DNA of 64,000 nucleotides, from contig OX439004.1 of the NCBI GenBank assembly GCA_949316495.1, positions 15,040,536-15,104,535 on the forward strand, given 5' to 3'. The notes beneath the pieces are model-generated. The model was not told the DNA's origin, did not search any database, and worked only from the letters and a program-made list of their open reading frames with translations. Numbering within the stretch: the stretch's first letter is position 1; every line of letters begins with the position of its first letter. Positions 11,903-23,400 of the stretch are shown one piece after another. The DNA is from Amphiduros pacificus (lineage: Eukaryota > Annelida > Polychaeta > Phyllodocida > Hesionidae). A program made the translations under genes and the position numbers.

Positions 11903-12105
11903 CTGATCATTTCTCAATTGAAAATTAATCAAATATTCATTTAAAGAAAGCTAAGAATTCCCAAAGTTGTAAAATTGTCGTCTGCTCTTCTCAGGCTTTT
12001 TGACTGGTATGTGACGGTTTTTAATATAAATTTGAACTAGAAACAATGATAGGGGACCAGATTACGAACCACATTTGATTTATGTGTAAAGTTGTGCACG
12101 GTTTT

Positions 12106-14202
12106 TAGCTCTGCTGAGACTTTAGCTCGCAGAGCTTTAGGAGGGGGAAAATGTCTGTCCGTCTGTCTGTCCGTCTGTCCGTCCATCTGTCAACATTTCT
12201 TTAAAAATCTTCTTCTCCAAAACTACCAGTACTACATCTTTCATATTTTATATAGAGGTAGATATATAGTTGAAGATTCAAATTCCTTCAAATCTTAGTG
12301 ATGTCACCATTGACCTTAGTGCAGTGACCTTGAGGTCACAAATTTTGTACTGAGCATATCTCAGCAACCACTTATTACAGGATATTAAAACTTGGTATGC
12401 AGAAATGTCATATGTTAAAGCTGTGTCTTGTCATACAATTTTAGTCATGTGACCTTTGACCTTGACACATTGACCTTGAATTCAAAATTTGTGAACATGC
12501 CACATCACAACCATCAGAAGTGAATAAAAAACACTTCATATCTGTTATATACTAACACTATGTTTAAAAATCTTCTCCTCCAAAACTACCAGTAATATTT
12601 GTTTCATATTTAATACAGAGGTAGATAGAAAGTTGAAGATTCAGATTCCTTCAAATCTTAGTGATGTCACCATTGACCTTAATGCAATGACCTTGATGTC
12701 ACAAATTATGTAAGGAGTATATCTCAGCAACTACTTATAAGAAGAAATTAAAACTTGGTACACAGAAATGTCTTAGGTCATAGCCGTGCCTCATCATACT
12801 TTCTTAGTCATGTGACCTTTGACCTTGACACATTGACCTTGAATTCAAAATTTGTGAACATGCCACATCATAACCATTAGAAGTGAATTAAATGCTCTTC
12901 ATATCTTTTATATACCAACACTATTTTATACAGGGCTAGATAGAGAGTTGAAGATTTAGATTCCTTCAATTATCAGTGATGTCACCATTGACCTTAGTGC
13001 AGTGACCTTGATGTCACAAATTTTGTAAGGAGCATATCTCAGCAACCACTTACAAGAAGAAATTAAATCTTGGTATACAGGAATGTCTTATGTTAAAGCT
13101 GTACCTCGTCATACAATTTTAGTCATGTGACCTTTGACCTTGACACATTGACCTTGAATTCAAAATTTGTGAACATGCCACATCACAACCATCAGAAGTG
13201 AATAAAAAACACTTCATATCTGTTATATACTAACACTATGTTTAAAAATCTTCTCCAAAACTACCAGTAATATTTGTTTCATATTTAATACAGAGGTAGA
13301 TAGAGAGTTGAAGATTCAGATTCCTTCAAATCTTAGTGATGTCACCATTGACCTTAGTGCAGTGGCCTTGATGGCACAAATTTTGTGAGGAATATATCTC
13401 AGCAACCACTTATAAGAAGAAACTAAAACTTGGAATACAGAAAAGTCTTAGGCCATAGCCGTGCCTCGTCATACTTTCTTAGTCTTGTGACCTTTGTTCT
13501 TGACACATTGACCTTGAATTCAAAATTTGTGTCACTTCATATCTGTTATATACCAACACTATGTTTTAAAATCTTCTCCAAAACTGCCATTAATTTATGT
13601 TTCATATTTTATACAGAGCTAGATAGAGAGTTGAAGATTCAGATTCCTTAAATTCTCAGTGATGTCACCATTGAGCTTAGTGCAGTGACCTTGATGTCAC
13701 AAATTTTGTAAGGAGAATATCTCAGCAACCACTTATAAGAAGAAATTAAAACTTGGTATACAGAAATGTCTTAGGTCATAGCCCTGCCTCGTAATACTTT
13801 CTTAGTCATGTGACCTTTGTCCTTGACACATTGACCTTGAATTCAAAATTTGTGTGCATGCAAAATCTCACAACCATTAAAAGTGGAGCAGACTTGATGA
13901 TGATTTTGACCAATCAAAATGCATGTTACATTTCAAATTTGGCCCCAACTTGTTATCTTGATTCTCATTGGCTATGTTATTCAAAATGGCAGCCTCCTTG
14001 ACAACTTAGTGATAGCTATTAGATTTTTGAAAAAATCATGACAAAATGGAAAAAGAACTGAGTCTAATGGAAAATAGATAGAATTAGACCTCAGAAAATA
14101 CAACATCTTGCCTACTTTGGGATCTTGTATGGAAAATCATAACCTGGTTGCTTGTTGTACTTAATCTCAGTTCATGTGTTTTCATTCAAGTCAGCAGAGC
14201 TA
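12106..14202. mobile_element. TIR element with five ~340-bp tandem units rich in TGACCT
   Basis: TAGCTCTGCTGA (12106-12117) and TCAGCAGAGCTA (14191-14202) are perfect inverted ends. A short terminal hairpin and a GTCTGTCC microsatellite follow on the left. Five imperfect units then begin near 12190, 12560, 12915, 13235 and 13567. Each contains ATATCTCAGCAACCACTTA and two clusters of TGACCT. TGACCTTTGACCT occurs exactly at 12450, 12813 and 13128. There is no transposase. The build (TIR, microsatellite, tandem core) recalls the pearl-type elements reported from oysters. A partial relative lies at 34655-35200. No clear target duplication. Confidence 0.65.
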
Positions 14203-15539
14203 TCAACCCATGGGGTTATGTTTTAATTGTTAAATGAGTACGAATCCCGAAAACGTGCTCGACTTTTGAACAGGAGTGAACACGGCGGAAATAATCAGGC
14301 GGGGACAAACGTAATGACCCGGATATAGCTCAAACTTTACAAAATGGCGGCAACCGAAAATCTCCGAAAACGAACCAATAAAACATATTTGTGACAACTA
14401 CAATTAGAAACTGCGCAGGTAAAGAATGGCAGACAATTTGGACGCCGTTTTCAGTCATTATCGGCGGACAATATGAAATAACGGCCGGCTTTGTCCGTCG
14501 GGCCGACAACTTTTGGCGAACACTGAAACATAGACCACTCATACGAGATGATTCATTAATCACAATTCAGAACCAATCTTGCAGTTAAGATTAATCTAAA
14601 TTTCCATCATTCTGAAAGCTATCAAAATTAACACCCATCCATTTCTTGAATCACAAAAATTATGAATAAACAATCTCGTCTGATTTGTATATGATTCTGC
14701 CAAAGCACTTTAAAAAATGTACGTATATTGAATTGAGTGCCACCAAGTGGTGCTCTATTGTCTATTTTCTTTTTTGTATTTATATTTGTTCGTATTATTT
14801 GAATTAGAAATAATCTGTGAGTATCAAATGTATATATTTAGAAGATACTATTAGTAAATTAGTTTAACATAGATTTTATGTGACCTTCTATTGTCAGTAA
14901 AATTTAATAAATCAATTCATATTCTTTCACCAATGAATTGGCAGCCAGATTTTTCTGAATACTGATGACTTGAGCTCGATTCTGTGTGCACATTTATATC
15001 TATGGTGACAGGGACTAATATGATAGAGAAGTTCTGCCATGGAAAGGCCTTGACATTAACATTTGTGACCTACTTGCCCACCAGGCAAGTAAATTTCAAA
15101 ATCTCCTTGCCCTGAATTACAATTCACTTGCCCTGAAATTTTGCCCCAATATTTGAATACAGTATAGAACTAAAGCTCATAGGATTTGCACATTCAAGCA
15201 TTGGCTGATAGAAAAATTGCTAATATAACCCATAGAATACACATTATTTGGCTTGAAAAAGTTGAAATGAGTAGTACATTTTTTTTTTATAAAAATAGCA
15301 CACAGTTACAGTTTTTTGTGCATATGCATAAGTACAAAGTTTTTACAAAACATAAAAATTGGCAATGTTCAGCCAATCCATGACCAATTTATATCATTGA
15401 TAACTATTATTTTAGTTCCTTGTAGACTCATGAATATCAAAACAATAGTAATAGGGCCTTTTCTAACTCAGGAGTCCAATTTTTAAGCAGAGAAGTACAT
15501 GAAGACTTCGAGCTTGTGAGTAAAGATGTCACCCTGACT
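14203..15539. other. No gene supported; CpG-richer patch at 14230-14520
   Basis: 14230-14520 has more CpG than its surroundings and contains CAAAATGGCGGCAACC, a start-codon context often seen at first exons. The frame from that ATG closes after 16 codons and has no convincing donor. The rest is featureless. Confidence 0.3.
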
Positions 15540-16345
15540 TGTCAATCTTGTAAGAATATAACCTACAATTATCACTTTATGAGATCAAGTAATGTCAAGT
15601 GTTACTGATGGATATACACCACTGTTACTCAATTTAGGGCATCACATCGTTGGATTTCATCGATACGATACGATACGTATTGATGATTTATCAATATTCG
15701 ATACATATCGATATTGATATTACTGGACCAAAATTGACTTTATCAGCATGAAATCTGTCCGGGTACAAGCTCTCCCAACGGCGATAAATTTTATATTTTG
15801 GGGTTAAAATATGCACAGAAATATTCTACGACGTGTTAACAGTAGTCCACTTCCAATTAATAAGTGTATATGTTGCTCAAATCAGAGAAAATGTTAATTA
15901 AACAATGCTTAAATGTGCATATGCAAGAAGAGTTCGTCATTTCGAGAACCGGAAGTAACAGGGAGAAGCTCTTATTTTTGCGCGAAAACGATTGGAGAGC
16001 TGACACGTTTATTCCCATTGAAATATTAATATATTGCGCAATGATGGATCCCTCAGTCTTAATATTTACATTTTAAAGATTCAAAAACATATCGATGCGT
16101 AAAATATCGAGGCAAAACCCTGTGTTTTTATGATGATATGATGGCCCAATTTGTTACAAATAATATATCGAAGCACCAGTATGACAATACCGGTTATCGT
16201 ATCGATGTCTGTATACCGGTATCTCGATAATATCGCGTACTGGTGTGAAACCCTATTACTTATCATACTTATAATCAACTGTGCATGTTTGCTGGATAAT
16301 ATAATGATTAACAAAGTCCAAAATGCGCAAAATTGATAAGCTCTT
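15540..16345. repeat. Dispersed repeat copy interrupted by a hAT-like element
   Basis: 15540-15634 and 16256-16345 resemble, in order, the two halves of the uninterrupted copy at 19115-19290 (shared words ACTTATCAATCTTGT-like start, ATGGATATAC, CCAAAATGCGC). The paralogous copy therefore serves as an approximate empty site. Confidence 0.55.
15635..16255. mobile_element. hAT-like non-autonomous element
   Basis: Ends TAGGGCATCACATCG and, inverted, TAGGGTTTCACACCA agree at most positions. Both subterminal regions are full of ATCGATA/GATACGAT words and CCGGTAT pairs, common in some hAT families. Flanks TTACTCAA and TTACTTAT could be a decayed 8-bp target duplication. The short open frame inside is not recognisable. 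Confidence 0.5.
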
Positions 16346-17169
16346 CCTACTGATACAGTGCTGAGTGTGAAATACCATCTTGAGGAATATACATGTTTAG
16401 CTGCATGCCATAACTTTATCTTGGTTTGAGTTTGGGAGGCGGGAGTTATCCCAGGGGCAACAGAGCTTGGACACAAAGTTATCTCTAATTCAGGTGTCAT
16501 CTCTGTGATGTGGTCAGCAGCTCTCTTTGTTCTTGTTGTGGGGTACTTTGATTGGGGACAGATTCCAGTACTTGACTAACGGTCAAGTGGAACAGAAGTA
16601 TCTAGTTGCCCGGACTTGCCCGACAGGTGTGAAATATACCTCCAGGCAATAATCTGCCGATGTGCCTGCGGGACACTGCCGGGACCCTGCTGTGTACTAT
16701 GGGATGATATTTGCTGATAAGACATCAGGGAAACGGCGGCAACTTTTATGTTGCAGCTAAAAGTTCCTGATGACCTGGTCCGATGTCTTTAAGATGCCCA
16801 ATTGTGGCCGATGACCTCCCGGTGCCCGCACGGCAATCTTAACTGCTGGCCGATTTTGTAAAAAAATACCCATCAGACGGGCATCTTAACTGAAATCAGT
16901 GCAAATATGACTGAAGTTTTGTTGATTGATTTGACTAACCAATTTTTTGTACAAGTGTATCTGCATCCTAAGTTGATAAAAGTTGTAACTAGGGTTGTTC
17001 AATATGCTCAACAAAGTGCTTGGGTCAAAACTTCATGTATATTTTATATTTTAGTTTCTTCATGTATGTTGTATATTTTAGTTTTGTAAACAAAGTGTGA
17101 TGTCATTTCTCACAATATATAAACACTGTGATGTCATAGGGCATTCTACATGTAAATAAACTGTGACAT
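16346..17169. other. No feature seen
   Basis: A GC-richer stretch at about 16600-16850 contains repeated GATGACC/GATGCCC words. A 30-bp near-duplication (TTCATGTATATTTTATATTTTA-like) is at 17030-17085. No gene is supported. Confidence 0.4.
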
Positions 17170-17370
17170 CCCTGCAATACTTTCAATGGGCCCAAGACAA
17201 ACACTCCACGGTAGCATCAATTGATCAAACCATATTGACCACTGAAAAAACTAATTTACAGAAGACTGCTCATTTCCTAGTCCCATACTGATCACAGAAT
17301 AACACAGATAGACTCTTTTTGAGATCCACTACCTGTTGACAGTGGATCTCATGAATGAACTATCCGTGTT
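17170..17370. repeat. Dispersed repeat with terminal hairpin, copy 2
   Basis: This matches 6655-6850: AACACTCCAC, then TGACCACTGAAAAAAC, then GATCACAGAATAACACAGATAG. It ends in a hairpin (GAGATCCACT against AGTGGATCTC, 17320-17352) bounded by AACACAGATAG and CTATCCGTGTT. Confidence 0.6.
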
Positions 17371-17966
17371 TCTTCAGGGAGATGTTACAGAATTTTTAAA
17401 AATAATTTTTCTTGGCTTTATTCTTTGACAAAAAAGTCTTCTGTCCTGCTTTCTGGAGGCCTGGAATGTCCTTTTATAAGCACAGAAATGATTTTAGAGT
17501 TTTTCCACAAATTGACTTTTGCTATATCTTTATGGTCATGAGGGACCTGCAATAATTAGGAAAGTGAAGCTTCTACCACTAGAGACATGTATCAGATAAT
17601 GTCCTGAAGGTGGAATATTCTTCAAATCTGAACAAGTTTCTATTAATCAATTTGTTTTAAATATATTGGTGTTAGTTTTATTTCTAATGCTTTTGATTCT
17701 CATGTTTTATTCCGACTCAGCAACAATTTGTGTATTTATAATGTATGATATTTGAAAAATGTTTGATTTTCCCATCTACCAATAAGGAGTCCAATAAGAG
17801 GCTAAGGCAAATGTCAGAAAAAAGGGGACAGTTCAGCACTATGGTATCTCAGATATATCCTTGATTAATGTCAACTGATCTTATCATCTCCGAGAATATA
17901 ATTTCAAGTCAAATGAAATGAAGAATGAAAGGTAATTGCATAATGTATGTTTAGTAGGGTTAAAGG
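17371..17966. other. Upstream of ZSWIM2; no clear promoter
   Basis: AT-rich sequence directly before the first ZSWIM2 coding exon. It must hold the 5' untranslated region or an intron behind it, but I see no convincing TATA box or initiator. Confidence 0.3.
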
Positions 17967-18116
17967 ATGTCTCGGAGTGTAGCATGGCGCAGGACATGCA
18001 GCGATTCTGTCAGCTGGCGACAGGACCAGGCATCCAACACTACCATCTTTATCCTGAGAGAGACTGGGCCAACAGGATTCCTCCTTAAGGAAGAGGGGGG
18101 AAACAAGAAATTTAAG
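17967..18116 (+). CDS. ZSWIM2: ZSWIM2 exon 1 (start codon)
   Basis: Fifty codons from ATG to a GTAAGC donor, ending in phase 0. They include SWRQDQASNTTIFILRETG and PTGFLLKEE, matching the conserved amino end of ZSWIM2 (DQA...RE.GPTGFLL.EE). The ATG is the first in frame and fits the family start, although an upstream non-coding exon is possible. Confidence 0.9.
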
Positions 18117-19721
18117 GTAAGCTTATTGCTAATTTTATCAAACAGCAGAATTGTTAGAAGAGAGTCAAGAAAAACAAAATGTTACTTAGCTCTGTGAATA
18201 TTCTTACCCAGTAATTGAGAAGAATTTGTTGTCCATGATTAAAAAACAAAATCAATATTTCCGATATTTAAAACTTATATTCCCATTGTATATTTTATCA
18301 TTTTTGAGAGAAATTGGCCTGTTTGGTTGTTTCTGGGGTGGAGTAGTATTGGGTTGGCAACATTGTTTCAATTGGCATTTGCTTTGGATGCCACATTCAC
18401 TATGGTGTCTTTTAGGGTGTGGTCTTTATTTTCTGTGTACATGTAAATTGTTATTGCAGTTTTTATTATCAATTTACATTTTTGACATTTATACCTACAT
18501 TTGATTTAATTGTATTGCAATATCATTGGATCTTCACTGGCTGCCAGTTGAAGCTAGAATTGACTTCAAAATAGCTTTGTTAACTTGGATATCTATCTGA
18601 ATTACTGGCACCTAAAAATGTTGAAAGAAATCTTAGGTCTAACGATAATAATGAATACATAATCCCTAAATCAAACTCTAAATCATATGATATGAAATAT
18701 CATAGTGAAATAGTGACCATATATTGTCAAAGTGAAATTGTGACCATATATTGACAAAGAAGCATATCTGAAAGTTTGTCAGGGTAAAAAGGATACATCC
18801 TTTTTAATTAGGGTATATATCCTTATTTATGCTCTATTTATCTTTATATTTGATGTTCACAAAGGAATACACAGTACTTGCAAGCAGGGAAAACACACAG
18901 TACTTGCAAGCAGGGAAAACACAGTTATGTGAGGTTACGAGATACACACGTCTTTGTATTAAAACTACATATGAAAAAGACCATACTTTTGTTGGACGAG
19001 AAAGGCCTCTTGAATGCAAAATTAATAGAACATTGGATTTTTTTGCCCAGAAAAGTTTATTTGAATGGTTTGAATAAATTGTTTTGAAAATTGCACCCAT
19101 TGACCCCGATTTTGACGTGACTCTGACTTATCAATCTTGTCAGGATAGAACATAAGCACATCGCTTTATAAGATAAAGTTATGACAAGTTTTACTAATGG
19201 ATATACCCCACCATAATACACAAATAGATAACTGTTCATTTATTTATTGAAGACCAAAATGCGCGAAATTGACGGTCGTTAGCCCTATACAAAAGACCAT
19301 ACCTTCGTCAATAATTAGAATAGAAAGGTGTTTTTTTGTGCCCTAAAACTGTGTTGACGTTGCAAGCAAGACAAGCATAGTGACGTCATACAGGAATGTG
19401 TCATAATGACGTCAGACAGTGTTGTCATAGTGACTTCAAACATGGAAGTGTCAACATAGTGACGTCATGGTAACATCATAAATTATGTTGATGTGATCAT
19501 GTAAAATACTGCTGTTACCTTTATATAAGTTCCTCCCTCTGTATTGCTTGAAATACCAGTTTTTGGCTATTTTGACTAATAATAAAAGGAATGCATGCTA
19601 TGTCCCTTCCACCTTTCTTAATATCTCAACTTTTTCTTTCAAATGAGCCCAAGATCAAGCTGATCGGATGCTGCGTATGAGTTAATTAATGACTCTATCA
19701 TTCCTATTCATATTATTGATA

Positions 19722-19815
<94 letters not shown>

Positions 19816-20338
19816 TTATCATTATTTATTGTATGTTTTTAAATTTATCTTTCATCTGCATTTACAATCTTTTGATAAATAGCATTAAAGGCACTAAATG
19901 ACCTCAGTGTGTCAATGTGCCATTAAAAGTCCATTCATTCTTTCATCAAATTCCCATAATAGTGGCATTTTAATATAAAGCAGGATTATAGAAGTTATAA
20001 ACTGAATAACTTATTGTTCCTGTATTGATATCCAGTCAGATATATTTGTGACTTGTTTGTCTGGTAAAAATGGGTTTTCATAGGCAAATAAAGATCTTGG
20101 ATTTTAGAATTATATGTTATATTTTGCAGGTATTTCTTGGGGATCCACATAGTTGTACATGTCCCATATTTACAAAGGAAAAAGACCTCTGTAAACACAT
20201 ATTATGGGTTCTTTTGAAAAAATTCCGTGTGCCAAGACAAAACCCAGGTTTGTACACATCACAGCCTCCTTTTTACCCTCAGCCCCTGATGTAATCAGGC
20301 TGAGGGTATTGCAGTACTCCTGGCATGACATGTATGTA

Positions 20339-20374
<36 letters not shown>

Positions 20375-20399
20375 TGTGTCTGTGTGTGTCTGTGTGTGT

Positions 20400-20457
<58 letters not shown>

Positions 20458-23400
20458 ATGTATGTATGTAGCGAACATCCTTGTCATCGCGATAACTCAA
20501 GAACAATTGATGATAGCTTTATGAGATTTGACACACATAAGCATCTGGTGAAGACCTAAGGATTTTTTCTATGAAGCATGACCTTCACCTACTTTTCAAG
20601 GTCACAGGGACAATTATGTGAAATCATCTTGTCATCGCGATAACTCGAGAACAAATGATGGCAGCTTCATGAAACTTGACACACATAAGCATCTGGTGAA
20701 AACCTCAGACGAGTTTGATGGACGGTGACCTTGACCTATTTTTCAAGGTCACGCACAATTATGTGAAATCCCAAGAATCGCAATAACTCAAGAACGAATG
20801 ATGGCAGCTTTATGAGATTTGAGACACACAAGCATCTGGTGAAGACCTCAGAATTTTTTCTATGAAGCATGACCTTCACCTACTTTTCAAGGTCACAGGG
20901 ACAATTATGTGAAATCATCTTGTCATCGCGATAACTCGAGAACAAATGATGGCAGCTTCATGAAACTTGACACACATAAGCATCTGGTGAAAACCTCAGA
21001 CGAGTTTGGTGGACGGTGACCTTGACCTATTTTTCAAGGTCACGCACAATTATGTGAAATCCCAAGAATCGCAATAACTCAAGAACGAATGATGGCAGCT
21101 TTATGAGATTTGAGACACACAAGCATCTGGTGAAGACCTCAGAATTTTTTCTATGAAACATGACCTTCACCTACTTTTCAAGGTCACAGGGACAATTATG
21201 TGAAATCATCCTTGTCATTGTGATACCTCAAGAACAAATGATGGCAGCTTCATGAAAATTGACACACTTAAGCATCTGGGAAGACTCCAGATAAGTTTGA
21301 TGGACGGTGACCTTAACCTGCTTTTCAAGGTCACCGGCCCATATCAATAATTCTAGAGTAAATGATGACAGTTTCATGATACTTGACACACCTAAGCTAT
21401 CAAAGGAAGTAGATTTTATGGGTTTTTTTACCCCTGCATCAATTTGCCTTGGTGCAGTGACGTTTTGTTCACAAATATTGTGTGGAGCGAATGTTGTGCA
21501 ATGAGTTACCAGGGCTGAGGGTTGATGCATCTCTGATGCCTATGTTTAGAATAGAAATTGATTCGCAAATAGTTTTGACCATCAGAACATTATTTCAAAC
21601 TTCTACTTTATAATAATCTGTAGTGACATGGCAGTTGGGTCTGGTGGAGAGAGAAATCAACGAGATCTTGCGAGGCCAGGCAGCAAAACAAAAGGTTAAG
21701 GTGACATCCATCGCTCGCCACCTAGCTGCTATGGTGTCGCCCTCTGGTGAGAAAAATGATGAGGAAAATTCTGGTTCAGTGCCCTCTGGCCAGGTGGCAC
21801 AGAGACCAATCTCTGGTGATGATGTATGTCCTATCTGTCAAGAAGAACTGCTTGCAAAGCATATGCCTGTCACTTACTGCAAGTAAGTCCCTTCACAACA
21901 TGCTTTAAAACCTCATTTAATGTACAATTTGTTATTAAATGCAGATCTATGCTTTATTTACACTTAGCAGCATTGCACAGTGTTCTTTTATTTCTGATTT
22001 GTCAGCCAGTTTAATGCAGATTAACATGACACATATATTGCATCTAAATATTTCCAAATTGTGACTCATATTGACATTATTTTCACAGAACAGGTAAAGT
22101 GTTTTTGGATTAAGAAAAAAACAATAAAGACTGCCAGTTTTGAACATTTTGTGAATCTAACATTGAGAAGGATACAGTTTCTTCAACATAAATTTAGTCT
22201 CTCAAGTATTTGTAGATATTTTTCTGAAATGGCAAAAAGCTATGTGTTAGAAACTGTGGACAACAACCCCCATTCATCAAAATGAAAAAATCTTAGATTT
22301 ATTTTTATGTTTGCCTGACTGATTAAATAAAATCATAATTATGATCTTAAGAGCAACAATATCATAGCACTGCTTACTGTACATGCATGTTATTTTTAAT
22401 GTATCTGAATTTTTTTTTAAATCTTCCCCATTTGTGGATATAGGTTCGGATGTGGCAACAGTGTGCATATCAAGTGTATGAAAGTATGGGCAGAGCACCA
22501 GCAAACAACGGCCCAGTCTTCTATCCAGTGCCCATTCTGCCGAGAAGATTTTGGCCCATTTTCAATGCTCAAACAAGAGTTTCGGAACTCTTCAGTGCGG
22601 GAAACCCGCGCAAATCATCTGAATCACCACCTTGGTGTAGTGTGCAAGCGCTGTCATGCATGTCCAATCATTGGAAAATGTTACAGGTGATTTTCCTCTT
22701 AACTTTAGATGGTTTACAATCTTAATCTTAAGAGCTCTCACAATGATTTTGTGTAAAATGCAAATTGGAGCAGACAATGGTAATGATGGTGCATTGTTTT
22801 ATTCAGGTGCACTGTTTGTCAGGACTTCCATTTGTGCCAAAGCTGCTTCAACACACCAGTACATCAGGAACATCCCTTCCAATTCAGAGAGGTTATCATT
22901 TATATTATATTAAACTATTATCTCAATCTATCTAAACATATCATTTTAATATCTCTATATAAATAACTGTAAAATGAATGGTCAGACTATTGCAAGGATG
23001 TTGAAAAGAGATTTCTTTTAGAAAACCAGTCAGCGATGGCGTCCAGCGACCCGTGGGACAGGAAATGCCCTACCGCAGGCTGTTATACAGAATCTAATGA
23101 ACAGAGATATTTCCGACCATGACTATGATCTACTCCTACAGCTGGACAGGTCTGTATATAAAGTTATATTCTTCCTTGCCTGAAGAATGGAGGAGCCCAA
23201 AAAGACAATTCTGCTTAGATATGCTTTATTTTAAGCAGGAGTAGCATTTCCCAGATTGCCCCTTTTGATCCATATATTCAATTACAATATGGATAATAAA
23301 CAATGAGGATAAACATGGATAATAAACAATGAGGATAATAGCTATGTAGAATCTTGGAGATTAATGAATGGAGTTGTGACGTTGTAGCTTGTGTGCATGA

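Larger units (their letters stand above)
18117..20129 (+). other. ZSWIM2 intron 1
   Basis: Contains a 28-bp duplication near 18700-18760, a 25-bp direct repeat at 18868-18916 (ACTTGCAAGCAGGGAAAACA), a dispersed repeat copy at 19115-19290, three TGACGTCA motifs at 19381-19467 and an ATT microsatellite. An open frame at 18226-18504 is Trp/Cys/Phe-rich and unlike any protein I know. Confidence 0.6.

Noticed and set aside
18226-18504. Small Trp/Cys-rich membrane protein in ZSWIM2 intron 1
   Set aside because: No family match, no supporting start context or neighbours, and AT-rich low-complexity sequence readily gives such hydrophobic frames.
20170-20524. Cys/Val and His/Thr open frames
   Set aside because: Products of the TG microsatellite; the real coding here is only ZSWIM2 exon 2.
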